The notes under the pieces were generated by a model that saw nothing but the letters and a program-made list of their open reading frames with translations, was not told the DNA's origin and searched no databases. Shown here piece by piece: positions 24,640 to 35,955 of a DNA stretch of 64,000 nt. Numbering within the stretch: the first letter of the stretch is position 1; each line of letters starts with the position of its first letter. Position numbers and translations under genes: made by a program. Origin of the DNA: Prorocentrum cordatum (Eukaryota > Sar > Dinophyceae > Prorocentrales > Prorocentraceae); contig CAUYUJ010005669.1 of assembly GCA_963575745.1 (NCBI GenBank), positions 897,628 through 961,627 of the forward strand, written 5' to 3'.

Positions 24640-25110
24640 CCTCCTCCTCCTCCTCCTCTTCCTCCTCCCCCTCCTCCTCGTGTTTTTACTACTGGAAGTG
24701 TTGGTATTCGTGCTGTCGTATCACTAGCACTCTTACTTATTAGTGTTCCTACCATGTGTGTTTTCATTATGAGTCGTATTATTATTAGTACTGGCTGTCT
24801 TTAGGGCGGGGTTTGGAACTCAACTGACTCACTCGGTTTTTGCATCATCGTCATCATCATCGTCATCATCGTCGTCATGATACTCATCATCGCCATCATC
24901 ATCACCATCTCCTCATCATCGCCGTCATCATAATATCCATCATAATCCTCGTCATCGTCATCATCATGTAGTGATGATGATGATTAAATCATGACCCGCA
25001 TGACGATGATGGCGGCGTGAACATGTTGATGCTGATGATGATGACGATGATGATGAAGCCGATGATTGCGATGATTATGGCGATAAAGATGATGATGCGG
25101 ATGATGATGA
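24640..25110. repeat. (CTC)n, AT-richer tract and degenerate (ATC)/(GAT) array
   Basis: A CTC array (24640-24685) is followed by a short AT-richer trinucleotide tract (24690-24800). An imperfect ATC array (24845-24970) then inverts to GAT (24970-25110). This is the second of three places in the window with the CTC plus AT-rich pattern. Confidence 0.8.
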
Positions 25111-26794
25111 GGATGACGATAACCTTCTTTCGGACTGCGCGGGCCGTGCTGAGTACTGGGGCAGTCTAATCGGATTCGGATACTGTTGCAGCCTAGCCGG
25201 AATCGGAAAGCACCACAGCCTCCGTGGAAGCGGGCCACCGCATTTCGTCAAGCACCTCCGCGAGGTCGGGCGGCGCCACGGGGACCCGTGCCAGGTGATC
25301 GGCCACGACGCGGTTCACGACGTTGAAGAACTCCTTCGGGCCAGGCGTCGATCCTGCGCGCCCTGAACTCCCGAAAGACGTCGGGGCGGATCATGACGGC
25401 GATCTGCAGCCTGCTGTCGTCTACGCGCCGTTGCAGCTCGTGGTGGGTCGCGAAACAGTCCTGGCAGTCCGCGGAGGCGTGGTGGTGCACGTTGTGCTCG
25501 AGGGAGGACAGGGTGCCCATGTAGAAGGACCCAGGCTTTTGCTCGAGGGTGACGACCCTTCCGCAGGAGGCTGTGCTCGAGGGTGACGCCCCATCACGTG
25601 CTCCCAGGACCCCTGGGATCCTCACTTGCACGGAGCGCGCCCCGAAAAGCGCCACGGCCGCGTGCAACAGGGAGCATCCGCCATCTGTGTGCCAACCATC
25701 GTCCCGCGCGCCTGGTTGCATGAGCTGGATCGATGCGTACGCGAACGCGTTGTCGGCGAAGTGCTCTGTCATGATGGGCTTTCCGTTCTGTTCGACGATG
25801 GCAGGTGGCATGCCGTCGGCTTTGACAGCCTCGCGCATTTTGTCTCCCAAATGTTGCAGCCACGGGCGCATCTTCTTCCGCAGCGCTCGCACGAAGGCGG
25901 CCATGTGGGGCGAGGGGGTGATCGGCAAATTCCCGCCCTTGTTGAGGCCGCGGCACTTCGGGGGGCTTTCGTCGCCCACGATGCCTGCGACCTCTGTTTT
26001 CAAGCCCTTTGCCGCCTCGTCGCCTCGGACGCATTTGGAGACGGTTGCCCCCGTGTCCAGGCGCTCATTGGCCAAGTTCTGCCAGTGCGGGCCTCTCTGC
26101 AAGAAGCGGAGCAAGTCTGGGTCCAGCTCCGCCTCCGCTATCGTGCCCGTGCCGTTTTTTCTCCCCTGCGCCATGGAGATGCGCGCGTCGAGCTAGGCGC
26201 CAGCCGGCTGCAGGAAGCGACGCGCCCTTAGACGGCTGATTGTCGCTCTGGCGCCAGGGTGCCAAAGCAGGCAGCTCTCGGCGGCCTTCAACAAGTCTGG
26301 GGGGCAGTCTGCAAGTTCGGCAACGGGCCAGCGCCCTCGGCCGTCGAGTGCCTTCGCTGTTTCAGCCTTTTGCCAATCCTCGCCCGACCGCTTGAACCAC
26401 TTCTTAAAGAAAGGCAGGTTGTCCAGCCACGGGGCGGGTTCCTGGTCCCCTAATCGTAGAAGTCTCCCGACCCTGGCCCCTTGCCTGGGACCCCCGAGAC
26501 CTCCCCGAAGAAAACCACGAAGTCTTTCGGGTGCCCCCCTGGGCGCCCGAGCGCGCCGCAAGGCCCTGGTTGGAACAGCGCCTTGCGCGTGTGCAACTCC
26601 GCCATCAGACGCCCGATGGACCACCACATGTCCAGGTCCTCTGAGTAGCGCTGGTACCCCATGAAAACGTCTACCGCTCTGTAAGCGGGCGCGCATGCTC
26701 CGAGGTCATCGCAGGTCGGGCTGTAGCGCAGTTTCTTCTTCAACCTGCCGTGGGGATCCGCCATCTCCACACAGCCGAGGTCGCCGAGCACCAC

Positions 26795-27580
26795 CTGCGG
26801 AGAGGGGCGGATGGAGGAGAGGGGGGCGACGGCGACTGAGCTCCCCCTGGAGGGAAGGGCGGGATAGAGGGCACGACGACGGCATCTCGGGGGAAGGGTG
26901 GAACCTCCCTTGTTAGAGCTCGGTGTGGGACCTAACATGAAGGCTTGTGATATAAGCTGAGCTCTGACCTCGCATATGAGGGCGCCGTCGGAGCTCTAAC
27001 ATGCTATGTTAGAGCTCCATGGGAGCTCTAACACGCTATGTTAGAGCTCCATCGGAGCTCTCACATGCTATGTTAGTGCTCCCTGGGGAGATCTGACATC
27101 CTAGGTTAGAGCTCCCAGGGAGCTCGAACATGGCATGTTAGAGCTCCCTGGGAGCTCTAACATGCTATGTTAGAGCTCCCTGGGAGCTCTAACATACTAT
27201 GTGAGGTCGCCATGTGAGCGCTGACAACTCGGGATCTGGTAGTCGAAGGAACGGCGAGGATGACGAGGATGACGACGACGACGACGACGAGGATGACGAG
27301 GATGACGATGATTCCGAGGACGACGAGGACGACGACGACGAGGACGAGGAGGACGACGACGAGGACGACGAGGATGACGAGGATGACGAGGACGACGAGG
27401 ACGACGACGACGAGGACGAGGAGGACGACGACGAGGACGACGAGGACGACGAGGACGGCGAGGACGACGAGGACGACGAGGACGAGGAGGACGAGGAGGA
27501 GGAGGACGACAACGACGACGGCGACGACGACGGCGACGACGACGTCGACGACGAGCGCCTCGAAGGAACTCGGGATCTGC
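26795..27580 (-). other. intron in the kinase gene, filled with satellite and microsatellite
   Basis: The kinase homology stops after FDWQIPSSFEA (near 27560) and resumes exactly after a pyrimidine tract and acceptor (ccgcccctctccgcag, ending at 26795) with VVLGDLGCVEM. The interval of about 0.78 kb contains the GAC array and one patch of the palindromic satellite. The 3' splice site is well supported; the exact donor is not fixed because the GAC array begins at the junction. Confidence 0.7.
26908..27215. repeat. AGAGCTCC/GGAGCTCT palindromic satellite, patch A
   Basis: About nine units of roughly 32 bases of the form ATGTTAGAGCTCC nnn GGAGCTCTAACAT. Each unit has two dyads: GGAGCTCT facing AGAGCTCC, and TAACATG facing ATGTTA. 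It lies inside the kinase-gene intron. Confidence 0.9.
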
Positions 27581-27589
27581 CAGTCGAAC
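27226..27589. repeat. (GAC/GAG)n array bounded by 22 bp direct repeats of exon sequence
   Basis: A nearly pure GAC/GAG/GAT array (27254-27545) lies between two copies of a 22-base sequence beginning aactcgggatctg, at 27226-27247 and 27568-27589, with two mismatches. The right copy is the last coding part of the kinase exon (FDWQIPSS). The long Val/Leu or Ser frames through the array are artefacts of the repeat. Confidence 0.85.
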
Positions 27590-28976
27590 TGCAGCTTGCT
27601 CTTTGGGCACGGCGCGACGGGATCCCATTCGCCAAGCTCGCGCGATGCAAGTGCCTGCTTCTCGAAGCAGCCGCGCGTCTGCGGCGATCCTCGCATCAGG
27701 ATGATTGCGGGCTTGATGTCGCAGTGAATGAGGCCCCTGTCGTGCATGTACTGGGGCCCTTCGAGAACGCTGTTCAGGACGTGGCGCACCCCTGTCTGCG
27801 TGAAGGAGGACTTCTCGAGGAATTGGCGGACATCGGTCTCGAACAACTCGTGCACGAGGCCGATGTGCTCCGTCCATTTCCAATTTATCCTTGGTGCTGA
27901 CTGTTGCAGTTCTCGGTGCGCTTTCGGGACTGTTGCAGTTCCTGGGCACAACCTCCTGAAAAGGCCCACGTCGAGTAAGCGAACGAGACGCGGGCGCGTG
28001 CCCACAGCGCCGTGGCGCGTGACCTCATCCAGAGCCCCTCCGACGGCACCCGCATTGAACCCCTTCTGCGCATCGCTGGGGTCGCCCCGCAGCATCTTGA
28101 TCGCAAGGCCAGTCTTGTCGCCCCGTCGCATGCCCAAGTAGACCTTGCCGAAAGAGCCATGATCGAGCTCCCCTCCTTCCCACTCCACGTCGTACTCGAG
28201 CGGCAGGTCCTCGCACTTGCCATTATGTTTGTTTTGGTACACGTGCCCGACCGCGTCGAGCTTCAGCGCAAGTTGATTCACGCGACCCTCGTGGGACACC
28301 GCTCTCGGACCAACAGACCCGCGACGAGCAGCTGCCGGCGGCGTAGGCTCCGGGACCCCGTCCGCGGCGGGAAAGAGCACCTCCCCCAGCGCCTCCTCTA
28401 GGGGTTCTCCTGCGACACCCTGGCCCTCGGCGACAGCTGGCTCATCTTCTGCAGCGTTAGCTGTTCCAGCCCACTTCGCGCACCCTGGCACCCCCGCAGG
28501 CTTGCCCACATAGTCTTTCCAGTTGGCGCCCAGCGCAATCTTGATGAGCCGCGCGCAGGTGTCGTGCGAAACTGGCTTTTGGCCACGTCAACTCACATTT
28601 GTTCTTCGTTACCTTCTCCAGCGACGCTTTTGCGGTCGGGGCCCCTTTTGCCGCCCTGGCCGTGCTATGGCTGCAGGTCCCCCTCAGCTTCTTGATCTTG
28701 TCGTCGTTCGACCCGTCACCCTGCAGGTAACGGCCCCACTTATAATAGAGAACCTTGTTCCTGTCGCGACCGCTGCCGCCCGAGGCAGCCATCGCCGCGG
28801 AGGCCCGCTGACGGCAGTGTCGTCCCTGCGGGCCCGCTAAGTTTCAGTGGACCGAGACGCCTGCGGGCCCCTCCTCCGCCCTCCTCCTTCCCCTGCGGCC
28901 GCTCCTCGGAGCGTTGCTTCCCGTGTCTTCCCTACCCTGCTGCATCCCCATCCTGGCTGGCCCTTGCAGAGCGCCG

Positions 28977-29075
28977 TAAGGATGCAAGGGCCGTGGCGGC
29001 ATGGCATCTGTTGTTTATCCAGCTCTCCAGCTTCGGAACGGAAAGCGTAGGATGCAAGGGTACCCTTTGGAAAGG
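28977..29075. repeat. introner-like element, copy A (~99 bp)
   Basis: The sequence begins TAAGGATGCAAGGGCC and ends GATGCAAGGGTACCCTTTGG followed by AAAGG. The ends share GATGCAAGGG as a direct repeat. Nearly the same two ends, at similar spacing, bound the insert at 58274-58387. The interiors do not match. It lies upstream of the kinase gene, with no recognised coding sequence around it. Confidence 0.6.
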
Positions 29076-29348
29076 TAAGCATCCTGACTCTGCGCCTTGC
29101 CTGCGCCGTGGGCCAAGTGCGACGGGTGGCGACGAAGGGGCGACGGAGGGCGATGTTTCCATATGTACGCAAGGTGCCGTGTACTGCACAGGCCAGAATG
29201 TGGCGTGCGTCCCATTGCGAGAACGGAGGCGACGCCGCCAGCGCGCGCCTGTTGCAGTCCAAAATCAAACAAGTGGCAGCTCCACGGGAACAGGAGCGCG
29301 CGGGCTGGCTCCTGCGTCGGAGCTGTCGGGCTCTGTTGCAGCCTGCGC

Positions 29349-32300
29349 TCAATCCTCCTCCGTCTTCGGCTTCTTCTTCTTCGAGGGCGGGGGGTCTGAG
29401 GGCGAGGAGTCTGCGTCGGCGTCGCGCTTCTTACCATTATTACCCTTCTTCTTGTCCTCCTTATTGTCCTTCTTCTTATCAACCTTCTTGTCCTTCTTCT
29501 TGTCCTGCTTCTTGCCCTCCTTCGTGTTGTCGTCCTTCTTCCCATCCTTCGGGCCCTCCTTCGGGTCCTCCTTTGTCAGGCGCAACTGCACAGAGCGCGC
29601 AGGCAGGTCCTCGTTCACGAACGCCACGGCGTTGCTCCCGAGCATGGCCTCGGCGGCGCGCTCCACGAGAAACGGCTTGAGCTCCTTCGCGTGGTGGTCG
29701 TCGAAAGTCAAGGCCAACGCACTGCGCCCGCTCTCGATGCAGCCGTGCATACCTGCGCCGCCCGCAGGCGCGCCGAAGTGCACCCACCTGGGCTTCCCCG
29801 CCTCGTGGCAGAGCTCCTTGAGGAGCTCGATGTCGTTGTCGTGCGGGAACCACGGCACCTCCGCCCCCGTGAGCTGGCGGTAGAGCTTCCGCTTCTTCAC
29901 GGCCGCAGTCACGAGGGCCTTCTCGGGGGGGGCGGCTGTTGCAGCTTCGTCGCGCGCCTCGGCGCCACAATCAGCGCCCTCGTCCTCCTGGAGAGGCTGG
30001 CAGTACCCCAGCTTCTCTCGCTCCTCGGCCTCCACCTCGGTGACGCACTGGCCGACCATGCTGGCCAAGCTGGTCTCCCGAACCTGCTTGGGCACGAGGG
30101 CGTGGCTCTTCTGCGGCGGGACAGGCACGTTCCTCACCACTTCGTTGAAGAGGGAGCTGCCCGCGTCCACGAACTGCCTGGTCTTGGCCATTTGCTTCGG
30201 CCTCCTGCCCTTGTAGCAGAGCAACATGACCTCGTGCGAGCGCGAGTTCGCCAGGCCTCGCTGCCTCTGGAAGTGGCCGTACTGCTGCAAATGCTTCGTG
30301 TTGTAGGCGAGGTGGTGTGTGACCGTGCGGAACTTGTTTGCGGCGAGGATCTTCAGGATCTTCGGTGGGTTCGACTGCGAGCGGCCGGCCCGTCAGCACC
30401 CACAGCACGTCCCGTCCGCCGACCATCAGCGGGTCCATGGACTTCAGGTAGCATGTGAAATCCTCCTCGTCCAGCGCGGGCTCACGGCGCGTGAGGCCTT
30501 GTCCCTCGAAGACGCAGCACAACTTCGCATTCTTGACATCGTAGAAACCCATCGCTGATGCATTATCTGTGAGGTTTTGGTATAGGCGTGTCTTAGTAAC
30601 CGAAGCGTTGATATCCATGGCGCTGCACTCCGCCGTGATCATGGCGACCCGCGTATCCAGCTGGCTAGAGCACTGCTGCTCGCACAGCGCCTTGAAGTTA
30701 TTCACGTCGCTCGGGGAGACGTCGGTCTTCTTCTTGTCCTCGGAGGCCGCCTCCGCTGTTCCAGCATCGCCCGCTGTTGCAGCACCGACCGCGTCGCTGT
30801 CCAGGCTTTTGCTCTGACGGTTCCTGGGGGTTTCCCACGAGGAAGTCGTGCGCGATTTGGAACTTCTCGAAGAACCTCTTGCTCACTCGCACGCTTCTGT
30901 GGAACTTGTCCATGTTGTAGCGCTCGGCGTACGGCTGGGTGAGGGCGCCAGATCTCCTGCTTGTAGAAGTCCTGGCCTATTTCCAGGAAGTGTTACATCG
31001 CCAGGCGCAGCGCCTCGGTCGGCAGTGACTGCACCCAGGTCGGGCCCTTGTCAGGCCTCAGTCTTCTCGAAGAACTTGAACGGCGAGTCGAGGTATTGCC
31101 TCGCCATGACCATGACTTTTCTCTCGGCGGCGTTCTCCCTTGTGTCTGTTGTTTCAGTGTTGTTGCAGCCAGTGCTCCCTTTGAACAAGTCTGGGTACTG
31201 TTTCAGAAAGTTCGCCACGTATTTCTTCGCCCACAAGATCTCCCCCACTGCCTGGCCGATGGTGGAGGCGCTGTACGGGCCCTTCACGCTCTTCCGCCAC
31301 ATCCGCGTGTACAGGCTTTCCAAGACGTGCCCCAGCGAGGTAGCGTCCGTCTGCGCGATGATCATCCCGAGCTGTGTGGGCCTGTCCAGCAGATTGTCTC
31401 GCCCCGAACGGTTCACGGCGGCATCCAAAAGCAGCAATGCCCCCGGGCACTTTTCGAGAGCGAGCCAGTTGACCATGTGCGTCTTGACGGTCCTCAGGCT
31501 GGGGCAGTGCATAAGTCCCCACTTTATGTTTTTCTCCAACCACGCCTGCACCTTCTCTGCCGAGGGGTTCCCGCCAGCTGGCCCGCCGCTCTTCACGATT
31601 TCCGTCGCACGTGCCACGACCCGCAGGAGGTTCCCGTTCTCGAGCCCGAAGAAATCGCGCAGGCGCTCGGTGCGCGATCTCTGGTTGACAGACCACTTGG
31701 ACGTGTTCTCCTCGACCTCCTCTGCCGCGCGCCCCGGGATCTGCGCGAAATCGAAGGGCCAATCCAGAATCAACTCCTCCACCGCTTCTACGGCCTGCCT
31801 GTTGCCTTCCTCTTTCGCCCAGTAGTAGGCCAGCCAGACAGCGTTGACCACGACGTCACTGCCCAAACGCTTGAACTTGCCGATCTCGGGCACATCGGTC
31901 TGGCTCACGTTGGTGATCATGATGGGGATCTCGAACCCTTTTCTCAACCTGCTTCGGGATGTTCCAACGCCTGCCACCCTTGACCTGGCCTAGCGTCTCC
32001 ACGATGCGCCGCTGTGGGTTACCCTGGGCTGTGCACTCGACGTCGCCAGCGCCCTCGTGAGAGTCGTTCGTTGTTTCAGCCGCGTCGTCCGTCGGCACGT
32101 TCCGCATGAACATGTCCGCAGCCACGTTCCCCACCTTGCCCACCGTGCTATTCTCCTCCAGGAAACTGTTGCCGATGGGCGCCGTATACGCCAGGTTCAG
32201 ATAGGCATTCATGCGCTCGCCCTTCTCGTTGCACTCTTCGATGGTCTTGGCGAGCTTCTCCTGCAATGGAGTCCTCTCCTTGCTGTCCTTATCCGAGGTC

Positions 32301-32472
32301 TTCTTCGACTGGTCCTCCTGCGACTTGTCTGGCTTCTCCCTCTTCGCCTGCGCGGCCCTCTCGGCGACGCGCTTCGGCATGGTCTTGAGAAGCCGTTTGA
32401 AGCCAGTCTCGATGAGGGGGAAAACCTTGTCGGCCCAGAAGTCCTTTAACGGCTGCGCCGCGGCGCCGTTCA
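29349..32472 (-). pseudogene. large hypothetical protein gene, several frameshifts and a stop
   Basis: The minus-strand frame from ATG 32472 starts MNGAAAQPLKDFWADKVFPL and runs through a charged region. Near 31940 it changes frame into a clean 300-residue stretch (for example IGKFKRLGSDVVVNAVWLAY and QTDATSLGHVLESLYTRMW) ending FKFFEKTEA. An in-frame TAA near 30995 interrupts HFLEIGQDFYKQEIW. Homologous-looking sequence resumes as YAERYNMDKFHRSVRVSKRF. After frame changes near 30790 and 30360 it continues to 29349, including WVHFGAPAGGAGMHG and ALTFDDHHAKELKPFLVERA. It ends in a Lys/Asp/Glu-rich tail (KKDKKVDKKKDNKEDKKK) typical of nuclear proteins. I recall similar PAGGAG/HG proteins in dinoflagellates but know no function. 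Splitting into two genes at 31051 is possible. Confidence 0.6.
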
Positions 32473-32871
32473 TCGCGCACGGGCGGGCTGGTTCAGCTGC
32501 GGGCTGGCTGTTCCACCTCGCGCGCCTGTCGCAGGTCGGGCTGGAGCCGCGGCGGCAATGGAAGAAGGCAGTGGAAGAAGAGGGGCCGTTGTAGCCGATG
32601 GAACGTCCAGAGGGCGGATAGGCAGCAGAGCGAAAAAGGCCGCAACCAATTCTAGACGAACTCAGGGGCGTCGGAAGTCGCCCATTCCCTCGAAGCAATG
32701 CGAAGATTAATGCATTCTCAGCGAGCGAGGGCGTCAAGAGCCTTTCGAGTTCTCCCCAGATGGCCCACCAGCTCTTGATGGGTGGGCCCAGAGATTTTGC
32801 AAGACCCCAGCGGCACCAAGAAATTCTAACCACCCTGAGGGCCTCAAGAGGAGATCCCAGAAATTCTCGCC

Positions 32872-33075
32872 CCACAGGGCCTCAAGAGAGGGTGCCAGAA
32901 ATTCCTCGCCCCTCAGGGCGTCAAGAGGAGATCCCAATCTTCAACGCGCTCATTTTTTCAGTCCTACTAGATGCAGAACCCCATAAACCTGTTATTATTT
33001 CGAATTCGTTTGCCCGTTGCACGGGCGCACCGCGCGAGCGCGGCAAAGGGGCCAGCACGCGAGCCAGGCTGCACG
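32872..33075 (-). repeat. dispersed ~200 bp repeat, copy 1
   Basis: The block from ccccacagggcctcaagagag through cattttttcagtcctac and cgtttgcccgttgcacggg to gccagcacgcgagcca is about 85-90% identical to 38682-38878. Both copies lie 60-80 bases beyond the stop codon of a minus-strand gene. Confidence 0.85.
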
Positions 33076-33152
33076 CAGCCAGGCTGCTGCACGTGGCGAA
33101 CGAGCCATCGTGCACGCGAGGCTTGGTGCTCACCTGCACGTCGTCGAACCAC

Positions 33153-34005
33153 TCACTCATCCTCGAGCCACTCCGCGATCATCTCGATCTCCATCAAGTA
33201 GTTGTTGAACGATACCCAGCACCACTTGTCGTCAATCGCCATATGCGCATCGTGAAGGTCGTCACCGATCGCGTGGCTGCCCTGGCAACGCTTGATGCAG
33301 ACCTGGCTCTTCTGCATCGTGATGCTGAATTGCCTGTGCATGGTCTCTTCGAACCCAGACCTGATGATATCCTTGAGGTTGCCGATCGTCGCCTGCTCGA
33401 TCTCTTGTCCAACCCAGCCGTGATGCGGAAGGTACACCGTATCCCACTTGCCGAGGCTCGAGGAACACCAAGCAGCGGATGACATTGTCCTCAGTGTTGC
33501 ATGGTGGTTCGTATGGCCACTTCACACGCGGATCAACTGGCGTGATCTCATGAGCAGCCTGGGGCATGATGTCCTGAATGTCGATCGCGAACCCGATGAG
33601 CCAGGTTAAATCATAGACGCGGTCTTCGTCGCGCAGCCTGTCGCCCCCTACCTTCTCCCCCTGAAACTTGAAGAGCACGATTTCCTTGTCCCTGAACAGG
33701 CTGAATATGATTGCCAGCTGCTGGCGGACGCTGCGCACGCTCACTGAATACGCAGTGTCCGCGGCAGCTTCTGCGAACGAGGGGAGGGGCTCCCTCGGCG
33801 CGTCCAGGAGATACCACGTCGCACATTCCCGGAGACGCACCTGCATCTGCCACAGTGTTGCAGTCGGCTTCGGGCTCGCATCCCATCCGGTGCTCGTGCT
33901 GCTGCAGCTCTGGAGCCAGTAGACCACCTGCTGCGGCACGGCACCTGCGCGAGGCATCGCGGGTGAAGCGCGAAGAAACGCTGGTGAAGAACACGCGCGC
34001 CACAA
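33153..34005 (-). CDS. hypothetical protein, one frameshift
   Basis: The protein-like part begins around SVRQQLAIIFSLFRDKEIVL (near 33740). It continues as DRVYDLTWLIGFAIDIQDIM and WPYEPPCNTEDNVIRCLVFL. It then needs a frame change near 33450 to continue as GKWDTVYLPHHGWVGQEIEQ and KCWC-poor text ending EIEMIAEWLEDE at 33153. It is acidic at the end. I do not recognise the family. The N-terminal part upstream of 33760 is arginine/serine rich and its start is uncertain. Confidence 0.5.
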
Positions 34006-34309
34006 CGATCTGAGACGGCTACGGACAACAGAGTTGGCCCATGCGTTCTCATGGGCAGTACATAGCGCGATAATCTTCGCGCCTCATCGAGGCCAAAAAA
34101 GCCTCGTGCCCCTTCGCCGCAGACGATCATCGCCTGACACGCGGGACACGGGCCCCACTGCTGTGGGCGAAACTTCCGTCTCTAAGTCTAAACAGGGCAG
34201 TCGAGGACGAGACCGCCCCCACCACACCCGCACCCACGCCTCCTATTCCACTCCTCTCCCATTCCCACTCATCCTCTCTCATTCCTCCCGAAGGTACGTG
34301 GCTCAATTG

Positions 34310-34545
34310 ACCGAGGTGCCATCTTGTTACAGCCTTCCATGCTATGCTGTGCAAGTGCTGCATCGTTTACCCTATACTGGCTTCCATGCTATGCTGTGTT
34401 ACGCAACTTCTATGCCTTGGGGGGGCTATCATATTTCAGCCTTCCATGCTGCGCTGTGCTGAGCAGGCTGTGACAATGCTCTATGCCACTGCTATGCTAC
34501 ACCAATGCTATGCCAATGCCTGTTCAGGGATGCTTTAAAGTGTTA
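34310..34545. repeat. CATGCTATGC-rich tract
   Basis: Words such as ccatgctatgctgtg recur four times over about 230 bases. The texture matches the CATGC-rich tracts at 17.3-17.6 and 18.1-18.3 kb, suggesting one repeat family. Confidence 0.6.
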
Positions 34546-34599
34546 TAGGGCTGACGCTTCCTTATGAATGATGGATTTCGCTTTGTTTATTTGTTGCTG

Positions 34600-35321
34600 T
34601 CAACCTGCTAAGTCGCTATCACCCTGCTGAGTCGCAGCTGCCCCTTGTAGCGAACGAAAAAAGGCGATGACCTCAACCGCCTGGCTCGCCAGAACGCTGC
34701 GCACCTGGCTCACCGGAAGAAGAATGATGGTGGCTTCCGCCGCCTGGCTCATCATGACATGATGGGTTCCACTACTTACCGGGCTCAGGGTTACCAAGCC
34801 AGTCAAGCTTCCTGGCGCGCTTGACCTCGCACGTGACAGTGAACTCCTCCTCAGCCTCTGGGGGGCAGGGGCGCCCGCGAACCAGGTCTTTGCATGCGGT
34901 CCTTACGAATGGCGGCATGTCATTCTCGGCAGTGCATCCGTTCGTGATCTCCAGAATCGTTGCACGGAAGCTGGCCAGCCCACCACATCAATATCCTTCT
35001 TCTTGCGCTCAGGGTCGCCCTTGTCGGCGGCAGCCGGCTCTGGTGTTGGAGTTGGTGCTGGCGGCGGCGTCGGAGTGGGTCCTGATGGGGGCGCTGGAGT
35101 TGTCACCGTGTACGCGTTGTCAGCAGACCCCGAGGGCGGCAATGATGCCGGCGCTGGGTCCTGACTGAAGCGCCGGAGTAGGTTCTGATGGCGCACCTGA
35201 CTAGTAGTTGGCGGTCTTGGCAGTGGCTTGGGCCCAGAATCTTCCGAAGCAGCTGCCAGCGGCGCCTCCGACTGCGGAGGTGGGACCTGCGCGTCGTCGG
35301 TCTTGCCGCCCCTGCAGCACG
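34600..35321 (-). CDS. hypothetical two- or three-exon gene
   Basis: On the minus strand an acceptor-like gtgctgcag (near 35321) precedes a proline-rich frame (KTDDAQVPPPQSEAPL; then PAPPSGPTPTPPPAPTPT). This passes into KKKDIDVVG and, after a one-base shift near 34985, into clean coding text LASFRATILEITNGC, VRTACKDLVRGRPCPP and CEVKRARKLDWLGNPEP. It ends at a good donor (gtaagt) at 34779. A later open stretch (SQAAEATIILLPVSQVRSVL, stop at 34600) is a likely next exon. No domain is recognised; the LDWLGNPEP exon is well formed. Confidence 0.5.
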
Positions 35322-35614
35322 CGAAAGAGTTCTTTGGGAACGGCGAAGGACGCGGGTGGCAGAGCGAAGGCTGCTATCGACGAGAGTTGGGGAGATGACG
35401 AGGTCGAAGGTTGAAGGCTGCCATCGACGAGACCTGGGTGAGGCTGCCATCGACTCGGTGGGCATCGCCCCCTGTTGTTGTCTCACAGATAGCACCCGCT
35501 TCGGGAGCATTCGCGGGCTAGCTTGAAAACAAAACACGTCATCGTCATCGGCATCATCATCACCACCACCACCAAACACCATCATCGCCATAAGTGAGCA
35601 TCCCTGGGCGTCAC

Positions 35615-35800
35615 CTCTCCTCCTCCCTTCCTCCTCCCTTCCTCCTCCCTTCCTCCGCCCTTCCTCCTCCCTTCCTCCTCCCTTCCTCCTCTTTCCCTCC
35701 TCCTCCTCGTCATCCCTCCTCCTGTGCTCTTCTCCTCGCCCTCGACACCTCGCCCTCGCCCCCCTCCTTCTCCTCCGTCTGCCCCTCCCCCCCCTCCTCG
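35615..35800. repeat. CTTCCTCCTCCC minisatellite and pyrimidine tract
   Basis: Six units of roughly 12 bases (cttcctcctccc) are followed by mixed CTC/CCT DNA. Confidence 0.85.
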
Positions 35801-35955
35801 TCCTCATCATTTCTGACTGAGGGAATTTCGGCCCCCCACCTCCCTCCTTTTAAGCGCGCATAAGGAAACGTCTCCGAACACGGCGGCGCGTCGCACCCAC
35901 CGCCGCTCTGTCCTCGACCTCGAGAACGAAGGCTGCCCCCTTGAAAGGCGGGGGC

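Larger units (their letters stand above)
25193..28792 (-). pseudogene. protein kinase fused to 2OG-Fe(II) oxygenase-like domain, broken
   Basis: Reading the minus strand from the ATG at 28792, an N-terminal region (LYYKWGRYLQGDG; IKIALGANWKDYVGKPAG) precedes a kinase N-lobe. That lobe has a glycine loop DHGSFGKVYLG, an AIK lysine and a catalytic loop IHCDIKPAIIL (around 27700). After an intron the C-lobe follows (GDLGCVEMADP in place of DFG; YRAVDVFMGYQRYSEDLDMW). It ends with LLWHPGARATISRLRARRFL. An in-frame TAG (26193) comes next, and then in the same frame a domain with GWHTDGGCSLLH (an HxD motif) and SLEHNVHHH plus QIAVMIRPDVFRE, which resembles a 2-oxoglutarate oxygenase core. Kinase-oxygenase fusions of this type are, as I recall, a dinoflagellate-expanded family. 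Frame shifts near 28575, 26455 and 25345 and the TAG break it. The final frame ends DEMRWPASTEAVVLSDSG and stops at 25193. The catalytic-loop Asn is Ile. Confidence 0.8.

Noticed and set aside
27157-27560. Long hydrophobic Val/Leu tail on the kinase as membrane segments
   Set aside because: It is a translation of the GAC/GAG array read on the minus strand, and the kinase C-lobe resumes after a good splice acceptor.
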